Positions 20,305 through 29,897 of a DNA stretch of 64,000 nucleotides are shown piece by piece; the stretch's first letter is position 1, and every line of letters begins with the position of its first letter. The notes beneath the pieces were generated by a model. The model made no database searches and had not been told where the DNA came from. It saw only the letters and a list, made by a program, of their open reading frames with translations. The position numbers and the translations under genes are program-made. Source of the stretch: Lichenicola cladoniae (GTDB lineage Bacteria > Pseudomonadota > Alphaproteobacteria > Acetobacterales > Acetobacteraceae); the NCBI RefSeq assembly GCF_013201075.1, contig NZ_CP053708.1:611001-675000 (forward strand), in the 5' to 3' direction.

Positions 20305-21693
20305 TCAGGACCGAAGTGGTCTTGCCGCGGCGTTATCCATGTGCGGGACGTCCAGGTCGGACAACTTGCGATGCGAGGTTTCGGGCAGGAAGAACAGCGT
20401 GATCACGAAGCCGACTGCGCAGAACGCCATCGGATAGATCAGGCCGGCATACGGATTGCCTGTCTCCGTCACCAGAGTCAGGCTCACGATCGGCAGGAAG
20501 CCGCCGAAGATGCCGTTGCCGACATGATACGGTATCGAGATCGAAGTGTAGCGCACCCGGCTCGGGAAGTTCTCGACGATGAAAGCGCCGTACGGTCCGT
20601 AGATCGCGGCACAGATCACGACCGCCGCGAACACCGCGATCGCGATCCTGATCCCATCGACGCCCGCCGGGGTGACCGCGCTGCGGATCGCCATGAAGAT
20701 CGGCACGTAGAACAGGAGTGCCGCGGCCATTCCTGCGAGCATGAGCGGCTTGCGCCCGATCCGGTCGGACACGGTTCCGAACAGCACGAAGAACGGGCTG
20801 CCGATTGCGACCCCTGCGGCCACGGAAAGCGTTGCCGTCAGGAAATCGACCTTCAGGATGCTCTCGATATAATACAATGCATAGAAATGGGCGGTGTAGA
20901 AGGTGGTCGCCTGCGCGCATGCGGCCCCGAACAGGAACAGCAGGATGCGTCGGCGATTGATCGGGTCCGCGATCGCGTCGTGGACCGGCAGGCGGGCGAC
21001 CTGGCCGGCTTCCTTCAGGCGCAGGAACACCGGGGATTCGGACAGGGACATCCGGATGCGGACCGAGACCACCACCAGCACCGTCGACAGCAGGAACGGG
21101 ATGCGCCAGCCCCAGCGTTCGAATGCCTCCTGTCCGAAACCGAAGCGGCAGGCGATCACCACGATCAGCGACAGCAGGAAGCCGCCGGAGGCCATGGTCT
21201 GGATGTAGCTGGTCCAGCGCCCGCGTGCGCCATCCGGGGCATGCTCCGCGACATAGCTGTTGGCGCCGCCATATTCACCGCCTAGGGCGATGCCCTGGAT
21301 CAGGCGAAGTAGAACCAGCAGCACCGGTGCCAGGTAGCCCGCGGTGGCAAAGGTCGGCAGCAGACCGATCGCCGCGGTCGATATGCCCATCACGACCAGC
21401 GTCACGAGGAACGTCGTCTTGCGTCCGAGACGATCGCCGACATGCCCGAAGATCACCGCACCCAGCGGCCGGACCGCGAAGCCGGTGGCGAACGCGGTAA
21501 CGCTGACCAGCATCGCCGCCACCGGATCGTGCCCGGGATAGAACAGGCGGGAAAACACGATCGCCAGGCTGCCGTAGAGGAAAAAGTCGTACCATTCGAT
21601 GATCGTGCCGACGCTGGATGCAAGCACGAGATAGCCGGGCGATATTCTGGTGCTTCGGCCGCCTGTGCCGTCGCGGTTCAGATTGGCATCCAT
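20305..21693 (-). CDS. MFS transporter, metabolite:H+ symporter (MHS) type
   Basis: 462 residues, twelve predicted membrane segments. The family marks of the ProP/KgtP/ShiA group are present: SVGTIIEWYDFFLYG in helix 1, the GDRLGRK loop between helices 2 and 3, the long RLIQGIALGGEYGGA segment, and GTVSDRIGRK in the second half. It should import an organic acid or osmolyte with protons; substrate unknown. Start 21693 is preceded by GGGAGAG; the open frame upstream is not needed. Convergent with the phosphoesterase gene. Confidence 0.88.
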   Translation of the reverse strand: MDANLNRDGTGGRSTRISPGYLVLASSVGTIIEWYDFFLYGSLAIVFSRLFYPGHDPVAAMLVSVTAFATGFAVRPLGAVIFGHVGDRLGRKTTFLVTLVVMGISTAAIGLLPTFATAGYLAPVLLVLLRLIQGIALGGEYGGANSYVAEHAPDGARGRWTSYIQTMASGGFLLSLIVVIACRFGFGQEAFERWGWRIPFLLSTVLVVVSVRIRMSLSESPVFLRLKEAGQVARLPVHDAIADPINRRRILLFLFGAACAQATTFYTAHFYALYYIESILKVDFLTATLSVAAGVAIGSPFFVLFGTVSDRIGRKPLMLAGMAAALLFYVPIFMAIRSAVTPAGVDGIRIAIAVFAAVVICAAIYGPYGAFIVENFPSRVRYTSISIPYHVGNGIFGGFLPIVSLTLVTETGNPYAGLIYPMAFCAVGFVITLFFLPETSHRKLSDLDVPHMDNAAARPLRS

Positions 21694-21814
21694 GGTGTCT
21701 CTCCCTTTGGGGCACGGTCCGCTCTGATGGCAGCCTCGTGCGCAATTCTGGATTGCTGATGATGATGGCCCTACCGGGTGCTGCCTGCGGTTTCGGTAGC
21801 GGGCATGGGCGTAA

Positions 21815-22984
21815 TCAAGCCGGTCCGGCCTTCCAGATCTCACGGTAGAGCGCGGTGATGTCGGACGATTCCGGGACGCGCGGATTGTTGCCGGGCGACC
21901 CCGAGGCCAGCGCCTGCTCCGCCATCAGCGGCAGAAGCGACGTCCAGCGGTCGGGCTCGATGCCGTAATCGCGCGGCGTCGGAACCTGCAGTTCCTCGTT
22001 CTTTGCTTTCAGGGCCGCGATCAACCTGTGGTTCGCTTCCGCGTCGCTCGTTGCGGGAGCGGCCAGGCCCATGGCCCGTGCGGCTTCGGCGTAGCGTGCG
22101 TCCGCGCCGGGGATCGACCATGCGGTGACGGCGGGCAGCAGCATGGCGTTGGAGAGGCCGTGCGCGACATGGAAGTGCGCGCCGATCGGACGGCTCATAC
22201 CGTGCACGAGTGCCACGGAGGAGTTGGAGAACGCCATGCCCGCCTGCAACGCGCCGAGCATCATCGCCTCGCGCGCCGCATGGTTGGAGGGCTCGGTGCA
22301 TGCGGTCGAGATATTGGGCCAGATCGCCCGTATCGCCGCGAGCGCCAGCCCATCGCTGAACGGGTTCGCCTGCTTCGAGACATAGGCTTCCAGCGCGTGC
22401 GTGAGCGCATCGAGCCCGGTATCTGCGGTCAGCCGCCAGGGCTTCGACAGGGTGAGTTCGTAATCGACGATCGCGATGCGGGGCAGGTAGGCCAGCCCGA
22501 CGCACAGCATTTTCTCCTGTGTCTCCGCGTCGCTGATGATGGTGAAGCGGGTCGCTTCCGACCCCGTGCCGGCCGTGGTCGGCACCGCGATCACCGGCAG
22601 GCCGGCGGTGTCCTGCATATGCGGGAACCTGAGCTAGCGCGGCGTGGTCGCGTGCAATGCGAGAACCGCCACCATCTTGGCGGTGTCGATCGGGCTGCCG
22701 CCGCCCAGGCCGATGATGCAGTCCTGCATACCGCCGCGCAGGGTGTGCATTCCCGCCTGCACGGAGGCGACCGTCGGGTCCGGAACCACGTCCGCGAACA
22801 CGCGTGGCGCCATTCCGGCATCGCGCAACAATGTGAGCACCCGGTCCAGCACGCCGCTTCCGGCCATAAAAGGATCGGTGACGATCAACGGTGCCGACAG
22901 TCCGAGTTGGGCGAGTGCGCCTGGCAGCTCGCGAACCGCACCGCCGCCGACACGGAGTGAACCCGGAAGATAGAGCGCTCTCAT
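21815..22984 (-). pseudogene. Iron-containing alcohol dehydrogenase, split by an in-frame amber codon
   Basis: One continuous reading frame of about 390 codons, interrupted only by a TAG at 22634-22636. The N-terminal half (start ATG 22984, preceded by AAGGGG) carries the nucleotide loop GLGGGSPIDTAKM. The C-terminal half has VPTTAGTGSEATRF and the iron ligands in LDALTHALEAY, ALVHGMSRPIG and HVAHGLSN. At the stop the protein reads TTPR*LRFPH, where CAG to TAG would explain the break. A methionine at 22618 could allow a separate C-terminal fragment, which could not be active alone. This is either a recent pseudogene, a suppressed stop or a sequencing error. A carrier function in alcohol/aldehyde metabolism is inferred. 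Confidence 0.85.
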
Positions 22985-23128
22985 GGCCATTCCCCTTGCC
23001 GGCACGACGATAACCCTCCTGTTCGGAAGAGAACAACTCGCAGTCAATCCGCCGCGGCGGGTGGACCCCGTGCGGGGCTGGTTCGCGGCACCGAAGGTCG
23101 GGCGGAGACCAGGCTCCGCCCGTTGCTG

Positions 23129-23434
23129 TCAGCTCGCTGGAGCAGAAGCAGTCGCGGTCGATGGCTTCAGTACCGCATCGAGAAGCGGCTCCAGCACCGG
23201 CACGACGAGCGGCAATAGCGGCAGCGCCTGATTGAGCGTCTGGACGACTGAGGTACTGCCTTCGCTCCGTGCGATGGCAATGGCTCCGCCGATGGCTGCG
23301 CTGGTGAGGGCTGCGTAACGGGCCGTGCCGTTCTGGCCGAGCGCGCCGGCGACGGCGAGCGAGACTGCCGAGAGGCCGGCATAGGTGGATGGCTCGGCAA
23401 AACGTGCGATCAGGTTGGACAGGAACGATTTCAT
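23129..23434 (-). CDS. Small hydrophobic protein, unknown function
   Basis: 101 residues with about two hydrophobic stretches (YAGLSAVSLAVAGALG, LPLLPLVVPVLEPLLDAVL) and a Ser/Ala tail. It resembles short alphaproteobacterial membrane proteins without assigned role. It has its own upstream region (23435-23726) and no obvious partner. Confidence 0.5.
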   Translation of the reverse strand: MKSFLSNLIARFAEPSTYAGLSAVSLAVAGALGQNGTARYAALTSAAIGGAIAIARSEGSTSVVQTLNQALPLLPLVVPVLEPLLDAVLKPSTATASAPAS

Positions 23435-23726
23435 CGTTCGAAACTCCTAAACAGCAGGGAATGAATGACGTCGCGATGACGTCGGTCACACGGACGGCTC
23501 GTCGGTCGGGACGAGCGTCGGCGGGAACAGGGAGAACCTGGCCGCAAGGCCGGTTCATGGAATTTGATAATCGTGCCGTCGCGGCAGCCCCGGTCGCAAA
23601 TCATACGGACTGCGTTATCGGGAGGGCGCTCGGCTGAGCCACGCTAGATCGGATGGCGCAGCATATGGAGTATAGAACGATACTATACCGAAACGGGTCC
23701 AGACGTCAAGAATTCAGCTTCGACGA

Positions 23727-24872
23727 TTAGAACGGCATCAGGCCCAGGTCGAACGCACGGTCGGTGAACCAGGCCATAGCGACCAGCGCGACGGCACCAG
23801 ATAAGCCCGGCATGATCCGGCGCGGGTAGATCATGGTGTTGCGCAATGCAAAGCCGATCGGCAGCACGACCGCGGCAATGGTGACCTGCGCTGCCTCGAG
23901 ACCAAGGTTGAACGAGACAAGCGCAAAGCCAAGTGCCACCGGCGGCAACGCAAGCGGACCCAGAGCCGTCGCGAATCCAAGGCCATGCACCAAGCCGAAC
24001 AGAAAGGCCAATGGCCAGCGGCGACCGGGAATGACGTGGAAGATGTTGTCGGACGCGGTGATCAGGATCGTGAGCGCGATGCCGGCCTCACTGAAGCGCT
24101 CCGGAACGCTGACGATGTGAAGCACCGACAAGGTAAGTGTGGTGCCGTGCGCCAGCGTGAAGGCACTCAGTACCTTGACGGATTCCAGGAACATCCCGCG
24201 AAAGCTCGATACCGGAAGAAGACTGGCTTGTATTCCGTGACTATTCTCGCGACGACGGAACATCGCCGGCACCAGCAACATGGTCACGAAGAGCATGTGA
24301 TCTATGCCGGTCAGGAGATGATGGATACCCATCACAAAGAACGTCCGCACCGTCTGTCCGTAGCCTGGCAGAATGTCGAAACGTGCTTCCGGATGATCCG
24401 GGGACAGCGCCGCCGCGTGCGGGATGCCAGAGACGACCACGTTCAGCAGCCCGCGATGCATCGGATCGAGATCGAACATCAGCCCGTATCGAACCTCGAC
24501 ACTGCTCGGCCGGTGACGGCAGTCAGCCACGAAGCGCAGCACCGCGTAGCCGCCCCCGCCCAGCTGGTCCGCGAGCAGGGTGATCGGGCCCGTGGTGCAC
24601 GTTGTCCGGTCGGCGGTGAGTGTCAGGCGTGGCATGGAATAAGCGATGACAGCGTCACGTTTCTGACGAAGCTCGCCCCAGGTGATCGCCCCGTTGCCGT
24701 TCGCATCGAGGCCGATCGCGTAATCGAGGTCGCGCAGGGCAATCGACCACTGAACATCCATTGCCTGATCGTGGACGTTGATCCTTAGATAGGAACTGCT
24801 GGCACTATGCGCACCAGCCTGCGCGATTGATCCGACGATGGCGACCAGCGCCAGAAGAATGCGACGCATCAT
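23727..24872 (-). CDS. HupE/UreJ-family membrane protein with EF-hand-like loop
   Basis: 381 residues. Signal peptide (to about residue 21), a periplasmic N-terminal domain (about 22-170) with a calcium-loop-like LDANGNGAITWGEL, then about six membrane helices with HupE_UreJ_2 motifs (MGIHHLLTGIDHMLF, AFTLAHGTTLTLS, FGLVHGLGFA). The histidine-rich helices suggest metal (nickel or other) transport, but the family function is not proven. Its start overlaps the stop of the TPR gene by four bases, so it is the last gene of the DUF4331-TPR-HupE operon. Confidence 0.85.
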   Translation of the reverse strand: MMRRILLALVAIVGSIAQAGAHSASSSYLRINVHDQAMDVQWSIALRDLDYAIGLDANGNGAITWGELRQKRDAVIAYSMPRLTLTADRTTCTTGPITLLADQLGGGGYAVLRFVADCRHRPSSVEVRYGLMFDLDPMHRGLLNVVVSGIPHAAALSPDHPEARFDILPGYGQTVRTFFVMGIHHLLTGIDHMLFVTMLLVPAMFRRRENSHGIQASLLPVSSFRGMFLESVKVLSAFTLAHGTTLTLSVLHIVSVPERFSEAGIALTILITASDNIFHVIPGRRWPLAFLFGLVHGLGFATALGPLALPPVALGFALVSFNLGLEAAQVTIAAVVLPIGFALRNTMIYPRRIMPGLSGAVALVAMAWFTDRAFDLGLMPF

Positions 24873-26155
24873 GCTTTGCCCCTCCTGGCTTTGCTGGCTG
24901 CCTGCGCCGCCAGCGTGTTCAGCCTGATATCCTCGACGCCGTTGTCACGCAGCCATGCTTGCACCGGGCCGGCGGCCTCGGGCCGATGAGCTGCAATGGC
25001 CGTTTCCAGCAAGATCCGCGCGTCGGCAGGCTCGCGCTGTACGGTCCAGTTCGCCTTCGCGAGCTCGAGCGCCGCCGGGGCCTGATGCTGGAGGACCAGC
25101 ATGAAACGTGCCTCCTCCCGGCGATGCACTGTATCCCCACGCAGCCGGCTTGCCTCGAAGCGTGTGGCCAATTCCGCCACCGAGCCTGCAAGGCGAGCGT
25201 CGCCGGCGGCCTGTTCCGCGATCGCCAGCCGCAACAGCAATGGATCGATCCGTGTGTAATCAGCCAGCAGGTGGATGACGTCTTGTGGTCGGCCATGATC
25301 GAGCAACCAGTCGCTCCAAGCGCCGAGCACGTACGGATCACTGTTGTCGACAGCCAGCGCCTGTTCGAAGTACCGCTCGGCCGAGGGGTCGCCGATACGA
25401 TCTGCTGTTTCCGCCTGCATCGAGAGTGCCCACACCGCCACGGCGGGCTGCCGACGCGCTTCCAACGCGTTCTGTGCCAGCGAAATACCGACAGCATGCA
25501 ACGCGAGAGGCGCACGTCCCACGAGCGACATCACCGACGCGGTGCAGACGTCCGGCACCAGGCCCAGCATACCGATCGCGACCTGGCCGCAATCATGCAG
25601 GGCGGCCGGATAGTTGGCCTGGGCGTGATGCACGGCTGCAAGCGTCAGCCACCCCTGCGCCATACCGGGCCTAGCGGCAACGACACGCTCGAGTGCTTCG
25701 ATGCTGCCGGCAAAATCATGGTTACTCTGCATGATGACGGCATGCAGCAGCCGTGCTTCAGGCGGTGTGCGGTCCGCCTCTTCCGGCCATGGGGCGAGAG
25801 CGGCCTCGGCACGGCCGAGAAAGCGCGGATCGCCAAGCCTGCGCGACTGGTCGATATCGAGACGGGCAACTTTCAGGGCCAGCTCGAGATCGTGCCGATC
25901 GAGAGCGAGCGTACTGTTCAGCTTCCGCAGCGCAAGACTCGATTTGTCGTGAATACCCGGAACTTGTTCAAGGACTACACTGTCACCCGAGGGAATTCGG
26001 GGTTCTGCGTATGCCGGAGCCATGCCCGGAATGGCGAACGCGAAGAGAAGTGATCGCACATACCGACGCACGCAGCGTCGTCGACGATACGCAATCGCTT
26101 GCGTATCGTCGGACAGCCGTTGTTCGCACTGCGAGGTCAGGCTGGCACCCATCAT
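24869..26155 (-). CDS. Secreted TPR-repeat protein of a DUF4331-HupE operon
   Basis: 428 residues. After a basic N-terminal stretch (about 30 residues) there is a hydrophobic signal segment (SLLFAFAIPGMAPAYA), and the rest is helical with TPR-like pairs (for example MAQGWLTLAAVHHAQANYPAAL and ADRIGDPSAERYFEQALAVD). A GGAGA site eight bases upstream supports ATG 26155, although a GTG closer to the signal segment is possible. It is expected in the periplasm as a scaffold. It lies 47 bases after the interrupted DUF4331 gene and overlaps the HupE gene by ATGA. Confidence 0.75.
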   Translation of the reverse strand: MMGASLTSQCEQRLSDDTQAIAYRRRRCVRRYVRSLLFAFAIPGMAPAYAEPRIPSGDSVVLEQVPGIHDKSSLALRKLNSTLALDRHDLELALKVARLDIDQSRRLGDPRFLGRAEAALAPWPEEADRTPPEARLLHAVIMQSNHDFAGSIEALERVVAARPGMAQGWLTLAAVHHAQANYPAALHDCGQVAIGMLGLVPDVCTASVMSLVGRAPLALHAVGISLAQNALEARRQPAVAVWALSMQAETADRIGDPSAERYFEQALAVDNSDPYVLGAWSDWLLDHGRPQDVIHLLADYTRIDPLLLRLAIAEQAAGDARLAGSVAELATRFEASRLRGDTVHRREEARFMLVLQHQAPAALELAKANWTVQREPADARILLETAIAAHRPEAAGPVQAWLRDNGVEDIRLNTLAAQAASKARRGKA

Positions 26156-27201
26156 GCGAGCATCTCCACCTGGTCTTCGGGCGCTATAGGCGTTCGGTCG
26201 GGTTACTCATGGATCGGCTGGTGCGAATCCGACAGCGGCGGCTTCACGTAGGGGAACACGTTCAGATAGTGCGTATCATCGGTGTAGGCGCCGTCGGTAA
26301 GGTCGAGAAGTCCAGCCGGCGCGTCGCTCGGCTTGCCATAGAGGCCGAGAGCATAAAGCCTGCCTTCCGCAACCCGAAGCGTGATATCCACCACGTCGTC
26401 ACCAGGGCGGCGCCCGTTCGGATAGCCTGCCTTGTCGCCGCCTATGACGCCGAGCCGGTTCTGCGAACCATAGGGGGTTACGGGAATGCTGGTGTTCAGG
26501 CGCATTTCTTCCGATGGCGTCGTCAGATGAGCCGGTGCATTGATGCCGGATATGCCGGTGAGGAACACCGCGACGAGATCGGTCCGCGGGATTTTCGTCG
26601 GTGCCTTTACGTCCGGAAACAATGCCTGGATCAGGGCCGGTACAGTCGGATTGGTGACATAGGTCGCAAACTGCGCATCGTTCTTCGGCACGGACATGTT
26701 GAACGTGTCCTTGTCCTTGAGGCCGATCACCAGTTCGTTGACCAACGGGTTCGCCAGGCGGGATACCTGCTTGTAGTGAATATCATTATTGTTCCCGGAG
26801 CCGAGATAGGAGGTCGTCCAGGCGCCGATAACCGGGTCGTTCCCATTTGTCAGGCAAGCGCTCCTGATCTCCCAGACGATCGAGGTGACGTTCTTGCCGG
26901 CCAGATCATCCTGTGCCGAGGCGGCATACTGTTCGCCCACCGGATGTTTGTAGTTGGCCAGATCGAAGGTCTCGCCCAGATTGACAACGAACGGGTCCTT
27001 GCGCTGGCCCACGAATACCCGGCCGGTCCCGCAACCTGGAACAATGACATCGTGGGTAAAGGCGGCGGCGTAGGCAGGATAGTCAGGGATCGACTTGTCG
27101 CCGATGCGGTCGACCGGCTTCTGGAAATTCGACTGGCCCGATTTGTCCTTCAGCAGCGTTTCCGAAGGTCCGTTGGCGCCATAGGTGACTAGGGTCAGGA
27201 C

Positions 27202-27597
27202 TCATTGTGGGAGCCAGAACGTAATGGTTGCTGCGATGCAGATTGCCGAGAAGAAGGTGTGGGCGCATCGGTCGTAGCGGGTGGCAATCCGTCGCCAGTC
27301 CTTGAGGCGACCGAAGGTATTTTCGATGCGATGGCGCTGACGATACAGGATCTTGTCGTAGGCGGGAGGGGCCTTCCGGTTCCTTGTTGGCGGAATACAG
27401 GGCTCAATACCGCGCTCTCGCAGACCATTCCGGAACTTGTCGCTGTCATACCCACGATCGCCAAGCAGTTCACGCGCGGCGGGGAGCGCTGGAAGCAGGA
27501 GAGCGGCACCCTTGTGATCGTTCATCTGGCCCTCCGTCAGCATCATGATGACCGGGCGGCCCTCGCCGTCGCAGACGGCGTGCAGCTTGGAGTTCAA
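27202..27597 (-). CDS. IS427-type transposase, orfB (C-terminal catalytic part)
   Basis: 131 residues beginning NSKLHAVCDGEGRP. It carries the second catalytic aspartate region (LLGDRGYDSDKF) and the glutamate region with the DDE-family Y-(2)-R-(3)-E-(6)-K pattern (YRQRHRIENTFGRLKDWRRI). It overlaps orfA by four bases. In this IS group the functional enzyme is the orfA-orfB fusion made by -1 frameshifting. Confidence 0.88.
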   Translation of the reverse strand: MNSKLHAVCDGEGRPVIMMLTEGQMNDHKGAALLLPALPAARELLGDRGYDSDKFRNGLRERGIEPCIPPTRNRKAPPAYDKILYRQRHRIENTFGRLKDWRRIATRYDRCAHTFFSAICIAATITFWLPQ

Positions 27598-27962
27598 GCC
27601 GCCTTTTGTGCGTCCGATGCAGCGCGGAGCAGCCCCTTTTTAAGCAGGCTCGCGGCCGTTCGGTGTGCCTTGAGATGCGTGCTGTCGATCATCAGGCGCT
27701 CAGGCACGCCTGCCTTGGCGGCCAGGGCTGCGAAGATCCGGTCGAATACGCCGAGGCGGCTCCACCGGATGAACCGGTTGTAGAGGGTCTTGTGCGGCCC
27801 GTATCCCGCTGGGGCGTCCTTCCACTGAAGCCCGTTGCGGATCACGTAGACGATCCCGCTGACGACGCGACGGTCGTCCACGCGCGCAAGCCCCCGGGGG
27901 CGCGGGAAATGTGGCGAGAGCCGGTTCATCTGAGCGATGGAAAGCAGGATCAAACGGGACAT
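27594..27962 (-). CDS. IS427-type transposase, orfA (N-terminal part)
   Basis: 122 residues: the helical DNA-binding start (DUF4096-like; VVSGIVYVIRNGLQWKDAP, YNRFIRWSRLGVF) and the first catalytic aspartate in LMIDSTHLKAHRTA. After SLLKK an AAAAAG run (27641-27636 on the complement) allows a -1 slip, giving KKGAAPRCIGRTKGGLNSKLHAV and joining orfB. Without the slip the frame ends at DAQKAA. Confidence 0.85.
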   Translation of the reverse strand: MSRLILLSIAQMNRLSPHFPRPRGLARVDDRRVVSGIVYVIRNGLQWKDAPAGYGPHKTLYNRFIRWSRLGVFDRIFAALAAKAGVPERLMIDSTHLKAHRTAASLLKKGLLRAASDAQKAA

Positions 27963-28514
27963 CGGACACCTCCAATCCCCTATGAATCACACTGCATCGA
28001 GCCGCGTAAAGGGTCCTGAACCTAGTGAGATCGTGTAGATCTCGCCGACATTCTGCGCGCTGTCATCGCTTGCTGTAATCTGGCCTGCGTTGATCAACGC
28101 AATTGCCACGTTCTTGCCGCCGACCGGAACGGTGATGTTGCGCACGACCGGGTAGAACCTGAACCGGAACGCATAGGCAGGTGTGCCCGTACCAGTCTGG
28201 TCAAGGTTGATGTCGTAGTATCCATTATGTTCCATATCGTAGAAGTTCGGGCCGCCGCCCGGATCCTGCAGGGGAACATAGTCCGCGATCATAGTTACAT
28301 AGTCGGCCCGGCCTTTTTCATAACTCCGGAACAGATAGAAGTCGGATGCGTCGAGACGCGGCATGCCGGCAATCATCGGCGCTTCCCGATGGCTCGATGC
28401 TTCGGCCGGCATTCGGATCATGGTCGCCATGGACAGGGCAGTGGCTGCAAGGAGGATGTATCTCATCAAGACGCTCCGCACACGGGTTTGTCCGGCATTT
28501 GCCGTGCGGCGCAA

Positions 28515-28851
28515 CTTCGTGCGACGCGTCCCCTATTCGCGGCAGCCGATGGTCTGGATGCAGGAAATATGGAATCTTCGTAATGTGTCACGGGCTAGTG
28601 ATTGTCGGGTCGTTTTTTGGAAGGAGCAGCTGCGGCTCTGCGATAGTCGGGAAGCGACGCTTCGGCGGAACTGCGAGATGAGGTTGTCGGACTCCGACGT
28701 CCTGTGGCTCTTCGACGAGGACGTGCCGACACAGGAGGAATGATCGCGCAGGAGCCGACTGCGGACCGAACAGCCCGGGCCGTGCGTGAAACCCTGCCTT
28801 TATCCGGCAGGGTTTCTTTACTCTCGCCTTTGCTGAGACGAGGCTTCTGCC
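28515..28851. other. Intergenic region upstream of the DUF4331 gene
   Basis: Must contain the promoter of the DUF4331-TPR-HupE operon near its left end. Open frames on the plus strand (for example one ending at 28743) have no start signal or recognisable family and are not called. The right end holds a strong hairpin listed separately. Confidence 0.4.
28789..28815. terminator. Strong hairpin terminator
   Basis: Perfect ten-base stem AAACCCTGCC/GGCAGGGTTT with a seven-base loop, followed on the plus strand by CTTTA. It lies 37 bases beyond the stop of the SDR gene, which reads towards it, and probably terminates that transcript; AT pairs at the stem base allow use in either direction. Confidence 0.75.
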
Positions 28852-29745
28852 TCAAAGCATCGGCGCGCCACCCGTGACCGGGATCAGGGCGCCCGTCATG
28901 TAGCTTCCCTGTGCGGAGGCGAGCAGGACGTAAGCCGGCGCCAGTTCCGCCGGCTGGCCCGGGCGGCCCAGGACGGTATCCTTGCCCAGCGCCTCGAGCG
29001 CCTCCGGATCCTTGGCGATCGGCTGGATCGGCGTCCAGACCGGGCCGGGAGCGACGCAGTTCACCCGGATGCCCTGCGGTGCCAGCAGGTTGGACAATGC
29101 GATGGTCAGGCTGGCGATCGCGCCCTTGGTCGCGGCATAGACCAGCATGGTCTTGCTCGCGGTCTTGGTCTGCACGCTGGTGGAGTTCACGATCGCCGAG
29201 CCCGGCTTCATGTGCGGAACAGCGGCCTGGCACAGATAGTACATGGCGAAGACGTTGGTGCGGAAGGATTCGTCGATCTGCGCCGAGGTGACGTCCGAGA
29301 GCTCCTTGTTGACCGTCTGGTGGGCAGCGTTGTTGACCAGGATGTCGATCGCGCCAAGCCGGGCGACGGTCTGCGCCACCAGCTCATGGCAGTGCGCCTC
29401 GTCCTGGATGTCGCCGGGCAGCAGCAGGGCACGCCGACCGGCCTTCTCGATCCAGCGCGCGGTGTCCTCCGCGTCGGACTGCTCGACCGGCAGGTAGGAG
29501 ATCGCGACGTCGGCACCCTCGCGGGCATATGCGATGGCGACGGCCCGGCCGATCCCGGAGTCACCACCCGTGATAAGTGCGACGCGGCCGACGAGCAGAC
29601 CCTTGCCGACATAGGTCTCCTCACCGTGGTCGGGCGGTGGATCCATCTTCGAGGTCAGGCCAGGGGCGGGCTGCTGCTGGTCGCCGGACGAGGGTGAATG
29701 CGCACCGGCAGCTCTGGGGTCGGCAATGGTATCGTCGGGGGTCAT
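28852..29745 (-). CDS. Short-chain dehydrogenase (YghA/GSP39-type SDR)
   Basis: 297 residues with the long N-terminal extension typical of the stress-type SDRs. Cofactor loop ITGGDSGIGRA, NNAAHQ, the catalytic serine in NSTSVQ and YxxxK in VYAATKGA; the C-terminus GGAPML. Cytosolic NAD(P)-dependent oxidoreductase of unknown substrate; relatives are induced by general stress. Start 29745 has GGAG upstream; the extra 13 codons of open frame before it are unlikely. Confidence 0.9.
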   Translation of the reverse strand: MTPDDTIADPRAAGAHSPSSGDQQQPAPGLTSKMDPPPDHGEETYVGKGLLVGRVALITGGDSGIGRAVAIAYAREGADVAISYLPVEQSDAEDTARWIEKAGRRALLLPGDIQDEAHCHELVAQTVARLGAIDILVNNAAHQTVNKELSDVTSAQIDESFRTNVFAMYYLCQAAVPHMKPGSAIVNSTSVQTKTASKTMLVYAATKGAIASLTIALSNLLAPQGIRVNCVAPGPVWTPIQPIAKDPEALEALGKDTVLGRPGQPAELAPAYVLLASAQGSYMTGALIPVTGGAPML

Positions 29746-29897
29746 GGCGCTCCGTAGGGGCTGCGGGCGGCGAATGTCGGGCAACGCCTCCCGGTGATCC
29801 TGCGCGCTGCAACGGCTCGGTGCCGGCCGGGATGCAGCCGGGAGAAGGCTTCACCAGTTTTTGCTATAGGCGGCCGAGCCGAACTGACTCAGGGTCC

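Larger units (their letters stand above)
27193..28021 (-). mobile_element. IS5-family (IS427-like) insertion sequence, about 829 bp
   Basis: Ends read inward GGGTCAGGACTC (left) and GGTTCAGGACCC (right, complement), a 12-base imperfect inverted repeat. The element is flanked on both sides by CTAG (27189-27192 and 28022-28025), the likely target duplication. It encodes two overlapping transposase frames joined by a probable -1 frameshift. It looks complete and possibly active, and it disrupts the DUF4331 gene. Confidence 0.9.
26203..28466 (-). pseudogene. DUF4331 secreted protein, interrupted by an IS element
   Basis: The N-terminal part (28466 down to about 28023) has a signal peptide ending near MPAEA, then the family start SSHREAP, LDASDFYLFRSYE and a calcium-like YDINLDQTGTG. 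The C-terminal part (27192 down to 26203) resumes with TYGANGPSET and contains the conserved VPKNDAQFATY and RRPGDDVVDITLRV motifs. Removing 27193-28021 and one CTAG copy joins the two parts in frame (YTISL+VTYGANG). DUF4331 proteins are secreted proteins of unknown function, regularly found beside TPR and HupE genes, as here. The insertion should also reduce transcription of both downstream genes. Confidence 0.9.

Noticed and set aside
24827-26053. 408-codon plus-strand frame opposite the TPR gene
   Set aside because: The minus-strand frame has a signal segment, repeats and operon overlaps; the plus frame has none.
28363-28743. 126-codon plus-strand frame upstream of the DUF4331 gene
   Set aside because: It overlaps the antisense of the DUF4331 signal peptide region, has no ribosome-binding site and no recognisable domain.
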